64,000 nucleotides of DNA from Chitinophagaceae bacterium (GCA_016720745.1 JADKKA010000019.1:124001-188000), one strand, 5' to 3'; numbered from the stretch's first letter, positions 51,628 to 60,656 are shown. Program-made: numbers and translations. The notes: generated from the letters alone by a model not told the origin.

Positions 51628-52328
51628 TTGGTGCCGGTATACTGGTGGCCATCCTGGTTTATTTTGTCGTGGCCATCATCCGCCAGCAAAGAAAAGTATA
51701 CCAGTGGCAGCAGAACCGCATTGCTGCTGAAATTACTACCCTGGAAAACGAAAGAAAGAGAATTGCCGCTGATCTGCATGATGAACTGGGGCCTGTCCTT
51801 TCTGCCGTACGCTTACAAATCAATCATCTGGAACCGGCGGATGAAACGGAGAAAATGGTACTGGCCCGCTCCACCAGCCAGATTGATGAAGTGATTCAGC
51901 GTTTCAGGGAAATTTCCTATGACCTGATGCCGAATACCCTCCTGCGGAAGGGGTTGTCAAGGGCAGTGGAAGAATTTGCAGAGAAAATGCAGTTGGCAAA
52001 CGGACTGGCCATACAATTTTCCGGGGATGAACAACGCATGCAACCGGAGAAAGAATTGAACGTTTTTCGGATTGTTCAGGAAATTGTACACAATACTATC
52101 AAACATGCCCGGGCTGCTACACTTCAGATTGAATTGCGGTTTCGGAATCAAAAATTATACCTGCAGACAAAGGATGATGGCCTGGGCTTCGATTACCGGG
52201 AAAAAGAACAAAGAGGTGGATTGGGTTTGCTTAATCTGCAGAGCAGGGTCGCATTGCTGAAAGGAAATTTACAGCTGGATACCCAGCCCGGGAAGGGCAC
52301 AGTTTATAATATCGAAATACCAGTTTAA
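51588..52328 (+). CDS. Sensor histidine kinase (NarL/LiaS-type)
   Basis: 246 residues. One N-terminal membrane helix (12-31), then a short coiled region, then the HisKA_3 dimerisation helix with the phospho-accepting His64 in ADLHDELGPVLSAV. The HATPase domain has the N box NVFRIVQEIVHNTIKHA, G1 DDGLGFD and G2 GGLGLLNLQSRV. There is no extracellular sensor domain. The usual partner is a LuxR-type regulator, and one follows directly 10 bases later. Confidence 0.9.
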   Translation: MDPANKDLYQIILIGAGILVAILVYFVVAIIRQQRKVYQWQQNRIAAEITTLENERKRIAADLHDELGPVLSAVRLQINHLEPADETEKMVLARSTSQIDEVIQRFREISYDLMPNTLLRKGLSRAVEEFAEKMQLANGLAIQFSGDEQRMQPEKELNVFRIVQEIVHNTIKHARAATLQIELRFRNQKLYLQTKDDGLGFDYREKEQRGGLGLLNLQSRVALLKGNLQLDTQPGKGTVYNIEIPV

Positions 52329-52338
52329 ATCAAATGGA

Positions 52339-52986
52339 ATGATTAGAATAGTGATAGCAGATGATCATGAAATGTTCAGGGACGGTTTTAAACTGATGCT
52401 GACCAAACAGCCCGGGATTGAATTGCTGGGGGAAGCTGAAAACGGAAGAGAATTACTGGCCCTGGTAAAGGAAAAACAGCCTGATGTGGTGGTGACCGAT
52501 ATAAAAATGCCGGTAATGGACGGAATTGAGGCGGTTAAAAAAATCAGTGAACTCTATCCTGAAATCGGGATCATCGTACTTTCCATGTTTGATGAAGATG
52601 ACCTGATTGTTGATATGCTGGAAGCTGGAGCCAAGGGTTATTTACTTAAAAACTCCAATAAAGACCAGATTGGCGAAGCAATACATACTGTTTTTAACGG
52701 TGATCCTTTCTATTGTAAGACCACCAGCCGCAAACTGACCCAGATGATCGCCAAGAGCAAATACAATCCCTACCGGAAAAAGGAGAAACCTGAATTCACC
52801 GCCAGAGAACTGGAAGTAGTCGAGCTGGTTTGCCGGGAAATGAGCAATAAAGAAATTGCAGAAAAACTCTTCCTGAGTATCCGAACGGTGGAAGGACTCC
52901 GTTTGAAAATTGCAGAAAAAATGAATGTCAAAAACCCGGTGGGAATGGTGCTTTATGCGATGAAGAACGGGCTGGTTAAATTTTAA
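52339..52986 (+). CDS. LuxR-family response regulator
   Basis: 215 residues. REC domain with acidic pocket (IADDHE), phospho-acceptor Asp54 (VVTDIKMPVMDG) and the switch Lys in KGYLLKNSN. A C-terminal LuxR/NarL helix-turn-helix (FTARELEVVELVCREMSNKEIAEKLFLSIRTVEGLRLKI) binds DNA. It is the last gene of the four-gene operon. Likely targets include the neighbouring genes, but no operator is identified. Confidence 0.93.
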   Translation: MIRIVIADDHEMFRDGFKLMLTKQPGIELLGEAENGRELLALVKEKQPDVVVTDIKMPVMDGIEAVKKISELYPEIGIIVLSMFDEDDLIVDMLEAGAKGYLLKNSNKDQIGEAIHTVFNGDPFYCKTTSRKLTQMIAKSKYNPYRKKEKPEFTARELEVVELVCREMSNKEIAEKLFLSIRTVEGLRLKIAEKMNVKNPVGMVLYAMKNGLVKF

Positions 52987-52994
52987 TTCAGAGA

Positions 52995-54476
52995 CTATTT
53001 TTCTTCTATAACCAGTTTAATATTGGAAAAATTTATTGAGAAGGGTTCACTGTCTTCCACCCATAAGATTAACCCAAGATTCTTCAGATCAGCAATTGAG
53101 CTGATCAGTGCCATCAAAACCTGTTTGATGTTGACCCTTGCATTAATGGCTGTACCCGGGTTTTGAAATGAAAGCGGCGTCAGATCAAGAATACCAACAT
53201 AGGAAGATAACCGGGGCCTTCTGTGTAAGCGGCTAGCTCTTGTCAGGTAAACATTTATAGGGGAAGCTGGTAATTGACTTACATTGATGCCATCTACTTC
53301 CAGGTAAACCTGATGTGAATTATCCAAATTACGGATCATATTGATGATAATATCAGGATCCTGAATGGTGGCAGTTGAAAGATCGATTTTTGTCTTCTGC
53401 TGCTGGGTTGCATAAGGCTGGGGTTGTGCCAAAATCATGCGACTGGCTGATGGCTGATTTGACGGACAGCAATTATTTTGTGAACGGCTGCCGGCAGTAA
53501 CAGTGCCCGGACTGGAATATTTATACCCTAACTGGTTAGCGGTACTGAGGACTTGCCTTCCTTTCATTTTTACAGTATTCCCATTTTCATCAATAAAATA
53601 GAAATACTGATTCAGGAATTCATTTGTTTGCGGGTATTTATTGTCTCTGCTGATCCATCTTTCCCAAAGTCTGTCGATATTGGCGTGTAGCATAAAAAAC
53701 AGAGGATCCTGAGGCGAAATCTTCAAGTTGCCCAATTCCCCGGAACTTCCGCCAATAACACCATGCATTTGACCGTGAACCTGTGTTTCGAGCTGTTCCA
53801 GGAAACTGCAATAAGAGTTTTCCTGGGCCAGCGCCTGATTTACACTTTTCATAAAAAATTTATGCTGGTCTTTATTGAAAAATTCTTTTGCACGGCTGCT
53901 GTTCTTCAACGGGTTTGTTTTGGTAACCCCATCATCCGAATATGTTTCAGCCGTAATATAATTGGGGAGATAACGGTATGTAACTGGGTCCCAATAAGGA
54001 AGACGGAAACCTGGGTCCTGACTGAGTTTGATGATAATTCTTTCGAAAAAGTAAATATACATTCGGTGCCAGGCTAGGAAAAATTGAGTGCCATGTGCAT
54101 TGTGTCCGGTATTGTAAATAGGGTCATAAGAAGCGGAACTGGTACCATGGATCTTGATAAACTTGTCCCATTTTCTGTAATCGTTGTTGGGCAGTGCCTG
54201 CATCAGTTCAATTCCTTTCCTAAAACTCTTAATGATAGTTGATTGGGCGTTGAGGCTACCTGCATTTTTTCTGGAGAATATATCAGGATTTACAGGTAAA
54301 ACGTAATCCGTAGCATTAGGTACAAGATTTAATGAAGGAGAGCAATTGATAGCTGGCGTGATTGCTGAGGCTGGATTATCGATGGTGGTTTTCTTCGTTT
54401 CAGTAGCAATAGCAGTGATCAATCCGGATAGAAGCAATAAAGTTAAACCTGATAACAGGGTTTTGGTGGTGTTCAT
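52995..54476 (-). CDS. Secreted tyrosinase/polyphenol oxidase-family copper protein
   Basis: 493 residues. An N-terminal hydrophobic segment (MNTTKTLLSGLTLLLLSGLI) acts as a signal peptide. The copper ligands are in place: CuA His110, His128 and His137 (IHG ... NAHGTQFFLAWHR) and CuB His234, His238 and His264 (QVHGQMHG ... MLHANIDRLWERW). This is the type-3 dicopper fold that oxidises phenols to quinones. The C-terminal third (about 300-493) has a Q/P-rich stretch then beta strands and may cap the site as in other tyrosinases. It is convergent with the response regulator, with 8 bases between the stops. The substrate is unknown; melanin-like cross-linking is one option. Confidence 0.88.
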   Translation of the reverse strand: MNTTKTLLSGLTLLLLSGLITAIATETKKTTIDNPASAITPAINCSPSLNLVPNATDYVLPVNPDIFSRKNAGSLNAQSTIIKSFRKGIELMQALPNNDYRKWDKFIKIHGTSSASYDPIYNTGHNAHGTQFFLAWHRMYIYFFERIIIKLSQDPGFRLPYWDPVTYRYLPNYITAETYSDDGVTKTNPLKNSSRAKEFFNKDQHKFFMKSVNQALAQENSYCSFLEQLETQVHGQMHGVIGGSSGELGNLKISPQDPLFFMLHANIDRLWERWISRDNKYPQTNEFLNQYFYFIDENGNTVKMKGRQVLSTANQLGYKYSSPGTVTAGSRSQNNCCPSNQPSASRMILAQPQPYATQQQKTKIDLSTATIQDPDIIINMIRNLDNSHQVYLEVDGINVSQLPASPINVYLTRASRLHRRPRLSSYVGILDLTPLSFQNPGTAINARVNIKQVLMALISSIADLKNLGLILWVEDSEPFSINFSNIKLVIEEK

Positions 54477-54591
54477 TTACTAATATAAACCATTTTTGAT
54501 TTAACATAACCAGGTTTGGTTGAAAGTGAACAATAAATCTGGTGGATTCCTTGACGCTGGTAAAAATACTGATCGCTACAGGACAGATACC

Positions 54592-56391
54592 CTACCTCAC
54601 CTCCTGCATCTCCACCAGCTTCTTGTAAAAACCACCCAGTTCCAGCAGTTGTTCATGATTACCTCGCTCAACTATTTTGCCTTTTTGCAGTACAATGATT
54701 TCGTCGGCATGACGGATGGTGCTGAGGCGGTGTGCAATTACAATGCTGGTTCGGTTCTGCATCATGTTATTGATAGCATCCTGTACCAGTCTTTCACTTT
54801 CGGTGTCCAATGAAGATGTTGCTTCATCCAGGATCAGGATAGGCGGATTTTTTAGTACCGCTCGGGCAATGGTCAGCCTTTGTCTTTCCCCGCCACTCAG
54901 CCTCGTGCCGCGATCACCGGTATTGCTTTGGTAACCGCCTTCTTTTTTCAGTATAAAAGGATGAGCATTGGCAATTTTTGCAGCTTCTTCTATTTCTTCA
55001 GGCGTGGCACCCTGTTTGCCGAGGGCAATATTATTACCAATGGTATCATTGAATAAAATCGGTTCCTGGGTTACAATACTCATCTGACTGCGCACCGACT
55101 CCAGGGAGTAGTCACGGATATTCACGCCATCAATCAAGACTTCCCCGCTGGTGACATCATGAAAACGCGGAACCAGATCGGCCAATGTGGATTTACCGGC
55201 ACCTGATGATCCTACCAGCGCAACCGTCTTGCCCTTTTCAATCACCAGGTTGATATTATCAAGGATCACCACATCGTCATACGCAAAAAATACATTCCTG
55301 AATTCAATCCGGTCCTTAAAGCTGCTGAGTTGAATGCCATTGGGATTGTCATCCACTGTAACCGGTGTATTCAACACTTCTTCGATCCGCTGGATGGCCG
55401 CAGCACCCTTGCGCATATTGCTGAAAGAAGTAGATAAGGCCTTGGCCGGATTGATGATATTGAAGAATATTCCCAGGAATCCCAGGAAGGCAGAGGCTTC
55501 AATTAATTGTCCTCTTAATACCAGCCGCCCGCCATAGTACAATACCACGGTAAACAATAATACGCCCAGTACCTCCGAAAGGGGAGAAGCCATATCCCGG
55601 CGATAGGAAATTTTATTTTTGGCATCCAGCAGTTCACGGCTGGTGGTATAATATTTATGTCGCAGCAGCTTCTCAATATTGAATGCCTTGATCACCCGCA
55701 AACCACCCAGGGTTTCATCAATGATGGAAAAACTTTCTCCGTTTTTACGGGATACTTCTTCCGAATGTCTTTTTAATGATTTGGTGATGCGGCCGATCAC
55801 CAGTCCAAGTACCGGGATCAGGATCAGGTCAAACAAGGTCAACTGAAAGCTGATCAGAAAAAGCACGGTCAGGGTAACGACGATCGTCAAAGGATCCCGG
55901 ATCCATCCCTCCAGCGTGCCCACCACAGATCCTTCCACTTCTCCCACATCATTGGCGATCCTGCTCATCAGGTCACCCTTTCTTTTTTCATTGAAATAAC
56001 CAATAGGTAGCCGAAGAATCTTATCATATAAATCCTCCCGCAGGTGATTCACAATCTGATTCTTCAACGGATTCAGTACCACATAGGAGAGATAGAGGAA
56101 AAAGTTCTTCAGGATGATAAAGCTGATCATCAGCACACAGATAAAGGCCAGGGTATTCACTGAGCCTCTTTTATTGAGGGAATTGGCCAGCAGGTCATTG
56201 ATCCCCTGGATCACCACATTATTGGAATCATTGGTCATCCCCTTGCCGGTAAAGATCAGCTGCAAAAAAGGCATCAGCATCCCCATGGAAACAATGGAAA
56301 ACAGGATGCTCAGGATGATAAAAACAAAGTATAAGACAACCTTGCCCTTATAAGCCCCGAGATAACCAAAAATCCTTGCGTATTGTTTCAT
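54592..56391 (-). CDS. ABC transporter, ATP-binding and permease fused (MsbA/lipid A-type)
   Basis: 599 residues from MKQYARIFGYLGAYKGK; an upstream in-frame extension looks non-coding. An ABC exporter half-transporter that works as a homodimer. The membrane domain has about six helices (residues 18-310). The nucleotide-binding domain has Walker A GSSGAGKST, signature RLSGGERQRLTIA, Walker B PILILDEATSSLD and the H-loop IAHRLSTI. This arrangement matches MsbA-type lipid flippases and other multidrug exporters; the substrate cannot be told from sequence alone. Divergent from rbfA. Confidence 0.92.
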   Translation of the reverse strand: MKQYARIFGYLGAYKGKVVLYFVFIILSILFSIVSMGMLMPFLQLIFTGKGMTNDSNNVVIQGINDLLANSLNKRGSVNTLAFICVLMISFIILKNFFLYLSYVVLNPLKNQIVNHLREDLYDKILRLPIGYFNEKRKGDLMSRIANDVGEVEGSVVGTLEGWIRDPLTIVVTLTVLFLISFQLTLFDLILIPVLGLVIGRITKSLKRHSEEVSRKNGESFSIIDETLGGLRVIKAFNIEKLLRHKYYTTSRELLDAKNKISYRRDMASPLSEVLGVLLFTVVLYYGGRLVLRGQLIEASAFLGFLGIFFNIINPAKALSTSFSNMRKGAAAIQRIEEVLNTPVTVDDNPNGIQLSSFKDRIEFRNVFFAYDDVVILDNINLVIEKGKTVALVGSSGAGKSTLADLVPRFHDVTSGEVLIDGVNIRDYSLESVRSQMSIVTQEPILFNDTIGNNIALGKQGATPEEIEEAAKIANAHPFILKKEGGYQSNTGDRGTRLSGGERQRLTIARAVLKNPPILILDEATSSLDTESERLVQDAINNMMQNRTSIVIAHRLSTIRHADEIIVLQKGKIVERGNHEQLLELGGFYKKLVEMQEVR

Positions 56392-56438
56392 GTAAATTGC
56401 TTCTGCTGCGAAGCCGCAAAGTAAGTAATTTTGCTTCG

Positions 56439-56464
56439 TCCACCGTAGCCTTGGCGAAGGCGGA
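56439..56464. repeat. GC-rich imperfect palindrome
   Basis: TCCACCGTAGCCTTGGCGAA then GGCGGA: 26 bases with complementary ends (TCC...GGA; GCC TTGGCGAAGGC). It sits between the divergent ABC exporter and rbfA genes, and belongs to a type of dispersed intergenic element (compare 37586-37612). Confidence 0.6.
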
Positions 56465-56497
56465 CTCAATCCCTGAAAAGGCCGAACATTAATTAAT

Positions 56498-56869
56498 ATG
56501 GAAGAAGGAAAAAGACAAAAACAGATAGCCGGCCTCCTGAACGAGGAGATGAACCTGATTTTTCAGCGCCTCGGCCTGAGTATGATCGACGGGGGTATGG
56601 TCTCCATTTCCACCGTGAAAGTAACACCCGACCTGCTGGAAGCCCGGTTTTACCTGAGTTTTTTCCAGGTAAAGGATGTGAAAGCTGCCTTGCACCGGGT
56701 TGAAGACCGCCACCATGAGATCAAAAAAGAACTGGCGGCCAGGGTCAGGCACCAGCTCCGGAGCATTCCCGTCCTGAAATTTTTCCAGGATGATACCCTG
56801 GATCATGTGTTTAAAATGGAGGAGCTGTTTAAGAAAATAGATGCAGAAAGAGGGAAGGAAGAGGAGTGA
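56498..56869 (+). CDS. rbfA: 30S ribosome-binding factor A
   Basis: 123 residues. Helps mature the 30S subunit (16S 5' end processing, cold adaptation). Matches the family in KRQKQIAGLLNEEMNLIF, MVSISTVKVTPDLLEARFYLSFF and the final LRSIPVLKFFQDDTLDHVFKMEELF. Normal length. It precedes the LolC-like gene, but 155 bases of word runs and a 13-G tract lie between them. Confidence 0.93.
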   Translation: MEEGKRQKQIAGLLNEEMNLIFQRLGLSMIDGGMVSISTVKVTPDLLEARFYLSFFQVKDVKAALHRVEDRHHEIKKELAARVRHQLRSIPVLKFFQDDTLDHVFKMEELFKKIDAERGKEEE

Positions 56870-56884
56870 GTCGCCCCCATCCCC

Positions 56885-57024
56885 AAAGGGGAGTAGAGAG
56901 AGTTTTGAGTCGAGAGTCCCGGGGGGGGGGGGGAGGTCTAGAGTCATGAGGAATAGTCGATAATCGGAAGCCCAATATCCACAATCCCCCGCGGCGCAAT
57001 ACCTAATACCCAATAACAAATTCC
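56885..57024 (+). repeat. Word runs and a 13-base G tract before the LolC-like gene
   Basis: After the rbfA stop there is an AGTCGAGAGTC run, then a G tract of 13 (56921-56933), then further AGTC words and AATACC words (about 56995-57015) that end near the LolC-like start. The G tract sits between two genes read in the same direction and could vary in length. Confidence 0.75.
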
Positions 57025-58242
57025 TTGAACTTCCTCTTCGCCTGGCGCTACTTCAAAGCCAAAAAGTCTACCAACGCCATCAATATCATTGCATGGACCA
57101 GCATCATTGCGATTATATTCGGCACGGCAGCACTGATTGTGGTGTTGAGTGTGTTCAATGGGTTTGAAGGACTGGTGCGTTCATTATATTCATCTTTTTA
57201 TACGGATCTTAAGATCACGCCTAAATCTGGTAAAACACTCACCTTAACCCCGGCCCAGCTGACTGCCATCAAAGGAGAAAAAGGCATCCGCAATTTTTCA
57301 CTGGTGGTGGAAGAAAAAGCCCTGGTGCAAAACGGCGAGTACCAGAATGTAGTGTACCTGAAAGGAGTGGATGATCAGTATCGTTATACCACGGGTGTTG
57401 CTAATCATATCCTGAGCGGGGAATATGCACTCGGTGATTCAGCCAATCCAAAAATTGTACTGGGTGCCGGGGTAGAAAATGCACTGGGCATCAGCAATCG
57501 CGAAATGACTTTTCTGAAAGTGTACCTGCCAAGAAAAGGTAATGCCGAACAAATTAATATGCTGGAAGATATCAGCAGCAGCGATGCACAACCCTCGGCT
57601 GCCTTCCTGATCCAGCAGGATTTTGATAACAAGTATGGCATCACCAATCTTGATTTTGTAAGGAAATCACTCATGATGGCACCCGATGAATACAGTGGGG
57701 TAGAGATCGCCCTGGTGAATCCGGATGCTTCCTCATCGGTCAAGAAAAAACTGCAGTCGCTATTGGGAGAAAACTACCGGGTGCAAAACAAATATGAACA
57801 GAACAAAAGTCTCTATTCCGTAATGAATGTAGAGCGCTGGGCGATTTACGGCATTTTCGTCCTGATCATGATCGTGGCGGCATTTAATATGATTGGGGCC
57901 CTCACCATGCTGGTGCTGGAGAAACAAAAAGATATCAGCATCCTGCATGCACTCGGCGCCAACCGGAATTTTATTCAACGGGTTTTCCTGAGTGAAGGAC
58001 TCCTGCTAGCCCTGATTGGCGGAGGAATCGGGATGCTCCTGGCCCTGCTGATTGCCTGGCTGCAAATGCAGTTTCACCTGGTACCATTGGGCGGTTCTTT
58101 CCTTATCAGCTATTTTCCGGTTAAAATAAAAGCGGCTGATTTTGCCCTGATAGGGGGAACGGTTTTTGTGATTGCCTTACTGGCATCCTGGATACCGGCA
58201 AGAAAAGCAGCGGCACAGGTTTTTAATTTAAGAGCAGAATAA
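57025..58242 (+). CDS. Lipoprotein-releasing / MacB-like ABC permease (LolC/E-type)
   Basis: 405 residues. A TTG start gives the typical family beginning MNFLFAWRYFKAKKSTNAIN. Helix 1 is followed by a large periplasmic domain, then a FtsX-type core with helices at the end (VMNVERWAIYGIFVLIMIVAAFNM, LLALIGGGIGMLLALLIAWL, FVIALLASWIPARKAAAQVF). Such permeases extract lipoproteins or peptides from the membrane with a LolD-type ATPase; no ATPase gene is adjacent. The start codon is unusual, and its leader carries the G tract. Confidence 0.88.
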   Translation: MNFLFAWRYFKAKKSTNAINIIAWTSIIAIIFGTAALIVVLSVFNGFEGLVRSLYSSFYTDLKITPKSGKTLTLTPAQLTAIKGEKGIRNFSLVVEEKALVQNGEYQNVVYLKGVDDQYRYTTGVANHILSGEYALGDSANPKIVLGAGVENALGISNREMTFLKVYLPRKGNAEQINMLEDISSSDAQPSAAFLIQQDFDNKYGITNLDFVRKSLMMAPDEYSGVEIALVNPDASSSVKKKLQSLLGENYRVQNKYEQNKSLYSVMNVERWAIYGIFVLIMIVAAFNMIGALTMLVLEKQKDISILHALGANRNFIQRVFLSEGLLLALIGGGIGMLLALLIAWLQMQFHLVPLGGSFLISYFPVKIKAADFALIGGTVFVIALLASWIPARKAAAQVFNLRAE

Positions 58243-58341
58243 AATCAGACTTTTCAAATATTGAGTGACTCGCCACGGGCTAAAAGTTTGTCATCCCGGA
58301 CTTGAGCCGTGATCTTCCAGAGTAATAACAATATCAAATAA

Positions 58342-58371
58342 AAATGCCGGATCCCCAGACCCGGCATTTGC
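58342..58371. terminator. Shared terminator between LolC-like and transketolase genes
   Basis: AAATGCCGG ... CCGGCATTT hairpin; T-rich on the minus strand (GCATTTTTATTT), so it best serves the transketolase gene. It lies between the two convergent genes. Confidence 0.75.
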
Positions 58372-58389
58372 ATATTCATTCGAATGTTC

Positions 58390-59223
58390 TCAATAATCTC
58401 CCAATGTCTCCGGCAATTGCGCCAGTGCTTTCGCCAGCTGATCATCATTCGGCGCAATACCATGCCATTCATGCGTGCCTTCCATGAAATCAATTCCCTT
58501 ACCCATGGCCGTATGCATCATGATCGCAATCGGCTTGCCCTGTCCGGTCATGCTTTTCGCTTTCTCCAGTGTAGCCACAACCTCGTCCATATCATTTCCG
58601 TTCATCTCCAGGGTAGTCCAGCCAAACACATCAAATTTCTCCCGGATATTACCCAGATTCATCACTTTATCAGTTGGCCCGTCAATCTGCTGGCCATTCC
58701 AGTCAATGGTTGAAATCAGATTATCCACTTTATGATGGGCCGCAAACATCACTGCTTCCCAGATCTGTCCCTCATCCAGTTCACCATCTCCATGTAGCGA
58801 AAAAACCAGTTGCGGGTCGCCATTCAGTTTCTTACTAAGGGCCGCACCAATGGCCACACTCATGCCTTGTCCCAGCGAACCGGAAGCAATCCGGATACCG
58901 GGCAAATGTTCATGCGTGGCAGGATGACCCTGCAAACGGGTATTCAGCTTACGGAAAGTCCCCAGCTCTTTGATATCAAAATAACCGGAACGGGCCAGCA
59001 CCGAATAAAAAACCGGCGATATATGTCCGTTGGATAGTACAAATACGTCTTCCCCCTTGGCATCCATATTGAATGAGGGGTTGTGTTTCATTACTTTAAA
59101 GTAAAGAGCGGTCAGAAAATCGGTACAACCCAGGGAACCCCCGGGATGACCACTGGCGCTGCCATGTACCATTCTTACAATATCACGTCTAACCTGGGTT
59201 GCGATTTCGCTGAGTTGTGCCAT
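58390..59223 (-). CDS. Transketolase, N-terminal (thiamine diphosphate-binding) subunit
   Basis: 277 residues from MAQLSEIATQVRRDIVRMVH (an in-frame ATG four codons upstream is possible). Covers only the N-terminal half of a normal ~650-residue transketolase. The thiamine-diphosphate motif GHGNG-like SNGHISPVFY and the metal-binding GDGELDEGQIWEA and NLISTIDWNGQQIDGP are visible. It moves two-carbon units in the pentose phosphate pathway. Many Bacteroidota carry such split subunits; the matching C-terminal subunit is not in this window, so it must be encoded elsewhere. Ends in a terminator. Confidence 0.93.
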   Translation of the reverse strand: MAQLSEIATQVRRDIVRMVHGSASGHPGGSLGCTDFLTALYFKVMKHNPSFNMDAKGEDVFVLSNGHISPVFYSVLARSGYFDIKELGTFRKLNTRLQGHPATHEHLPGIRIASGSLGQGMSVAIGAALSKKLNGDPQLVFSLHGDGELDEGQIWEAVMFAAHHKVDNLISTIDWNGQQIDGPTDKVMNLGNIREKFDVFGWTTLEMNGNDMDEVVATLEKAKSMTGQGKPIAIMMHTAMGKGIDFMEGTHEWHGIAPNDDQLAKALAQLPETLGDY

Positions 59224-59424
59224 AGAATTGATCACTTATTAAACTTTTTGTATCTTGCCCCTTCAAATCCGGGATTGTGCAGCAAAAGTGCAATCTTTTT
59301 CAATATAAAATCCATCCGGATTAATCTGTTTGCCCACAAATTCTTATATCCTGTTGTTTACAAAATATTAATGTATAAAGCATTAATAATGTAGACTTAA
59401 TAATCGAATCCGAGCCGAAAAACC

Positions 59425-59432
59425 TATTTTTG
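59425..59432 (+). promoter_or_regulatory. -7 box for the WecA-like gene (TATTTTTG)
   Basis: Exact TAnnTTTG, 21 bases before the ATG at 59454, giving a short leader of about 15 bases. A TTG-rich region lies further upstream but no clean -33. Confidence 0.55.
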
Positions 59433-59453
59433 TATCGTATTAAAACTGCTGTG

Positions 59454-60590
59454 ATGCTGGATGTTTTATTGACTGCTTCCGTGGCATTTATCATAACCTT
59501 TCTGGCCATTCCTGTGGTCATTCAGATAGCCGAGATCAAGAAATTATATGATATCCCTGATGAACGTAAAGTTCATACCCGCCTCGTAGCCTCTTTGGGT
59601 GGTGTGGGTATTTTCGGAGGGTTCTTACTCGCTTCTCTTTTATCCGTTCAGGGTTACCTGAATCCTGAGTTTCAATATTTTTTTGCAGCTGCACTGGTCA
59701 TTTTCTTCCTCGGTCTGAAAGATGACCTGATGATTCTTTCGGCCACCAAAAAATTCATCGGACAAATCATTGCCGCCTCCATCCTGATTCACCTGGGTAA
59801 TATCCGGCTGGACAGTATGCATGGTGTCCTCGGTTTCAATGAACTGCCCGAAGCTTTCAGCCTGGCGCTTTCCTATCTCACCATTATTGTGGTGATGAAC
59901 TCCTTCAACCTGATTGACGGGGTGGACGGACTCGCTAGCAGCCTGGGCATCCTGACCATGATCGTATTCGGTGCTTATTTCTTTGCCATCGATTTTCAGG
60001 CCTATGCCCTGCTTTCTTTTTCCATGGCTGGCAGCCTTGTAGCGTTCCTGATTTTTAATCACCAGCCGGCCAAAATCTTCATGGGAGATTCGGGTTCGTT
60101 GATGATCGGACTGATCAACTCCATCCTGGTGATCAAATTCATCAATGTAGCTGATGCCCCCTTTGTAGCCGTACAGGTACCTGCAGCAGTGGCTGTTGGT
60201 TTTTCTATATTAATTGTTCCCCTGCTGGATACCTTAAGGGTTTTCAGTATCCGTATTCTCAACGGCCGTTCACCATTTACACCGGACCGTAACCACGTAC
60301 ACCACCTTTTACTGGATCGCGGACTGAGCCATTCTGCCGTTACGCTGACCTGTGTAGGAGTGAACGTATTTTTTATCGGCCTGGCCTGGCTCGCAAAACC
60401 CATTGGCCCTAATTATCTTTTATTAGCCATGCTGGTCCTGGCATTTACAGGATTGGGCATGCTGTATTATGGCAATACCCGCCGCAGACTGGTGGTAGCC
60501 AGCGATGCCGATGGCCGGGTGAAATTGAAAAAAACAAGAAGACTTTCTTCCACTCTGGTGAAAGAAACAAGTAAGATTTCTAATAATTAA
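59454..60590 (+). CDS. Undecaprenyl-phosphate sugar-1-phosphate transferase (WecA/MraY family)
   Basis: 378 residues from the ATG giving MLDVLLTASVAFII. About ten membrane helices. Motifs of the family: LGLKDDLMI, NLIDGVDGLASSLG, MGDSGSLMIG and the DRNHVHHLLLDRG region (the HxH nucleophile-like motif). Starts a polyprenyl-linked glycan, such as an O-antigen or exopolysaccharide, by adding a GlcNAc-1-phosphate-like sugar. MraY is a relative, but the cell-wall mraY normally sits in the murein cluster, which is not here, so WecA is more likely. Monocistronic with its own terminator. Confidence 0.88.
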   Translation: MLDVLLTASVAFIITFLAIPVVIQIAEIKKLYDIPDERKVHTRLVASLGGVGIFGGFLLASLLSVQGYLNPEFQYFFAAALVIFFLGLKDDLMILSATKKFIGQIIAASILIHLGNIRLDSMHGVLGFNELPEAFSLALSYLTIIVVMNSFNLIDGVDGLASSLGILTMIVFGAYFFAIDFQAYALLSFSMAGSLVAFLIFNHQPAKIFMGDSGSLMIGLINSILVIKFINVADAPFVAVQVPAAVAVGFSILIVPLLDTLRVFSIRILNGRSPFTPDRNHVHHLLLDRGLSHSAVTLTCVGVNVFFIGLAWLAKPIGPNYLLLAMLVLAFTGLGMLYYGNTRRRLVVASDADGRVKLKKTRRLSSTLVKETSKISNN

Positions 60591-60608
60591 CTCGATTTAA
60601 ATAAACTT

Positions 60609-60640
60609 CAGCCCCGGTCAACCACCGGGGCATTTTTTTG
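60609..60640 (+). terminator. Terminator after the WecA-like gene
   Basis: GCCCCGGT-CAACC-ACCGGGGC stem followed by ATTTTTTT, 20 bases past the stop. Confidence 0.9.
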
Positions 60641-60656
60641 GGTTTCCGGCTTTCAT

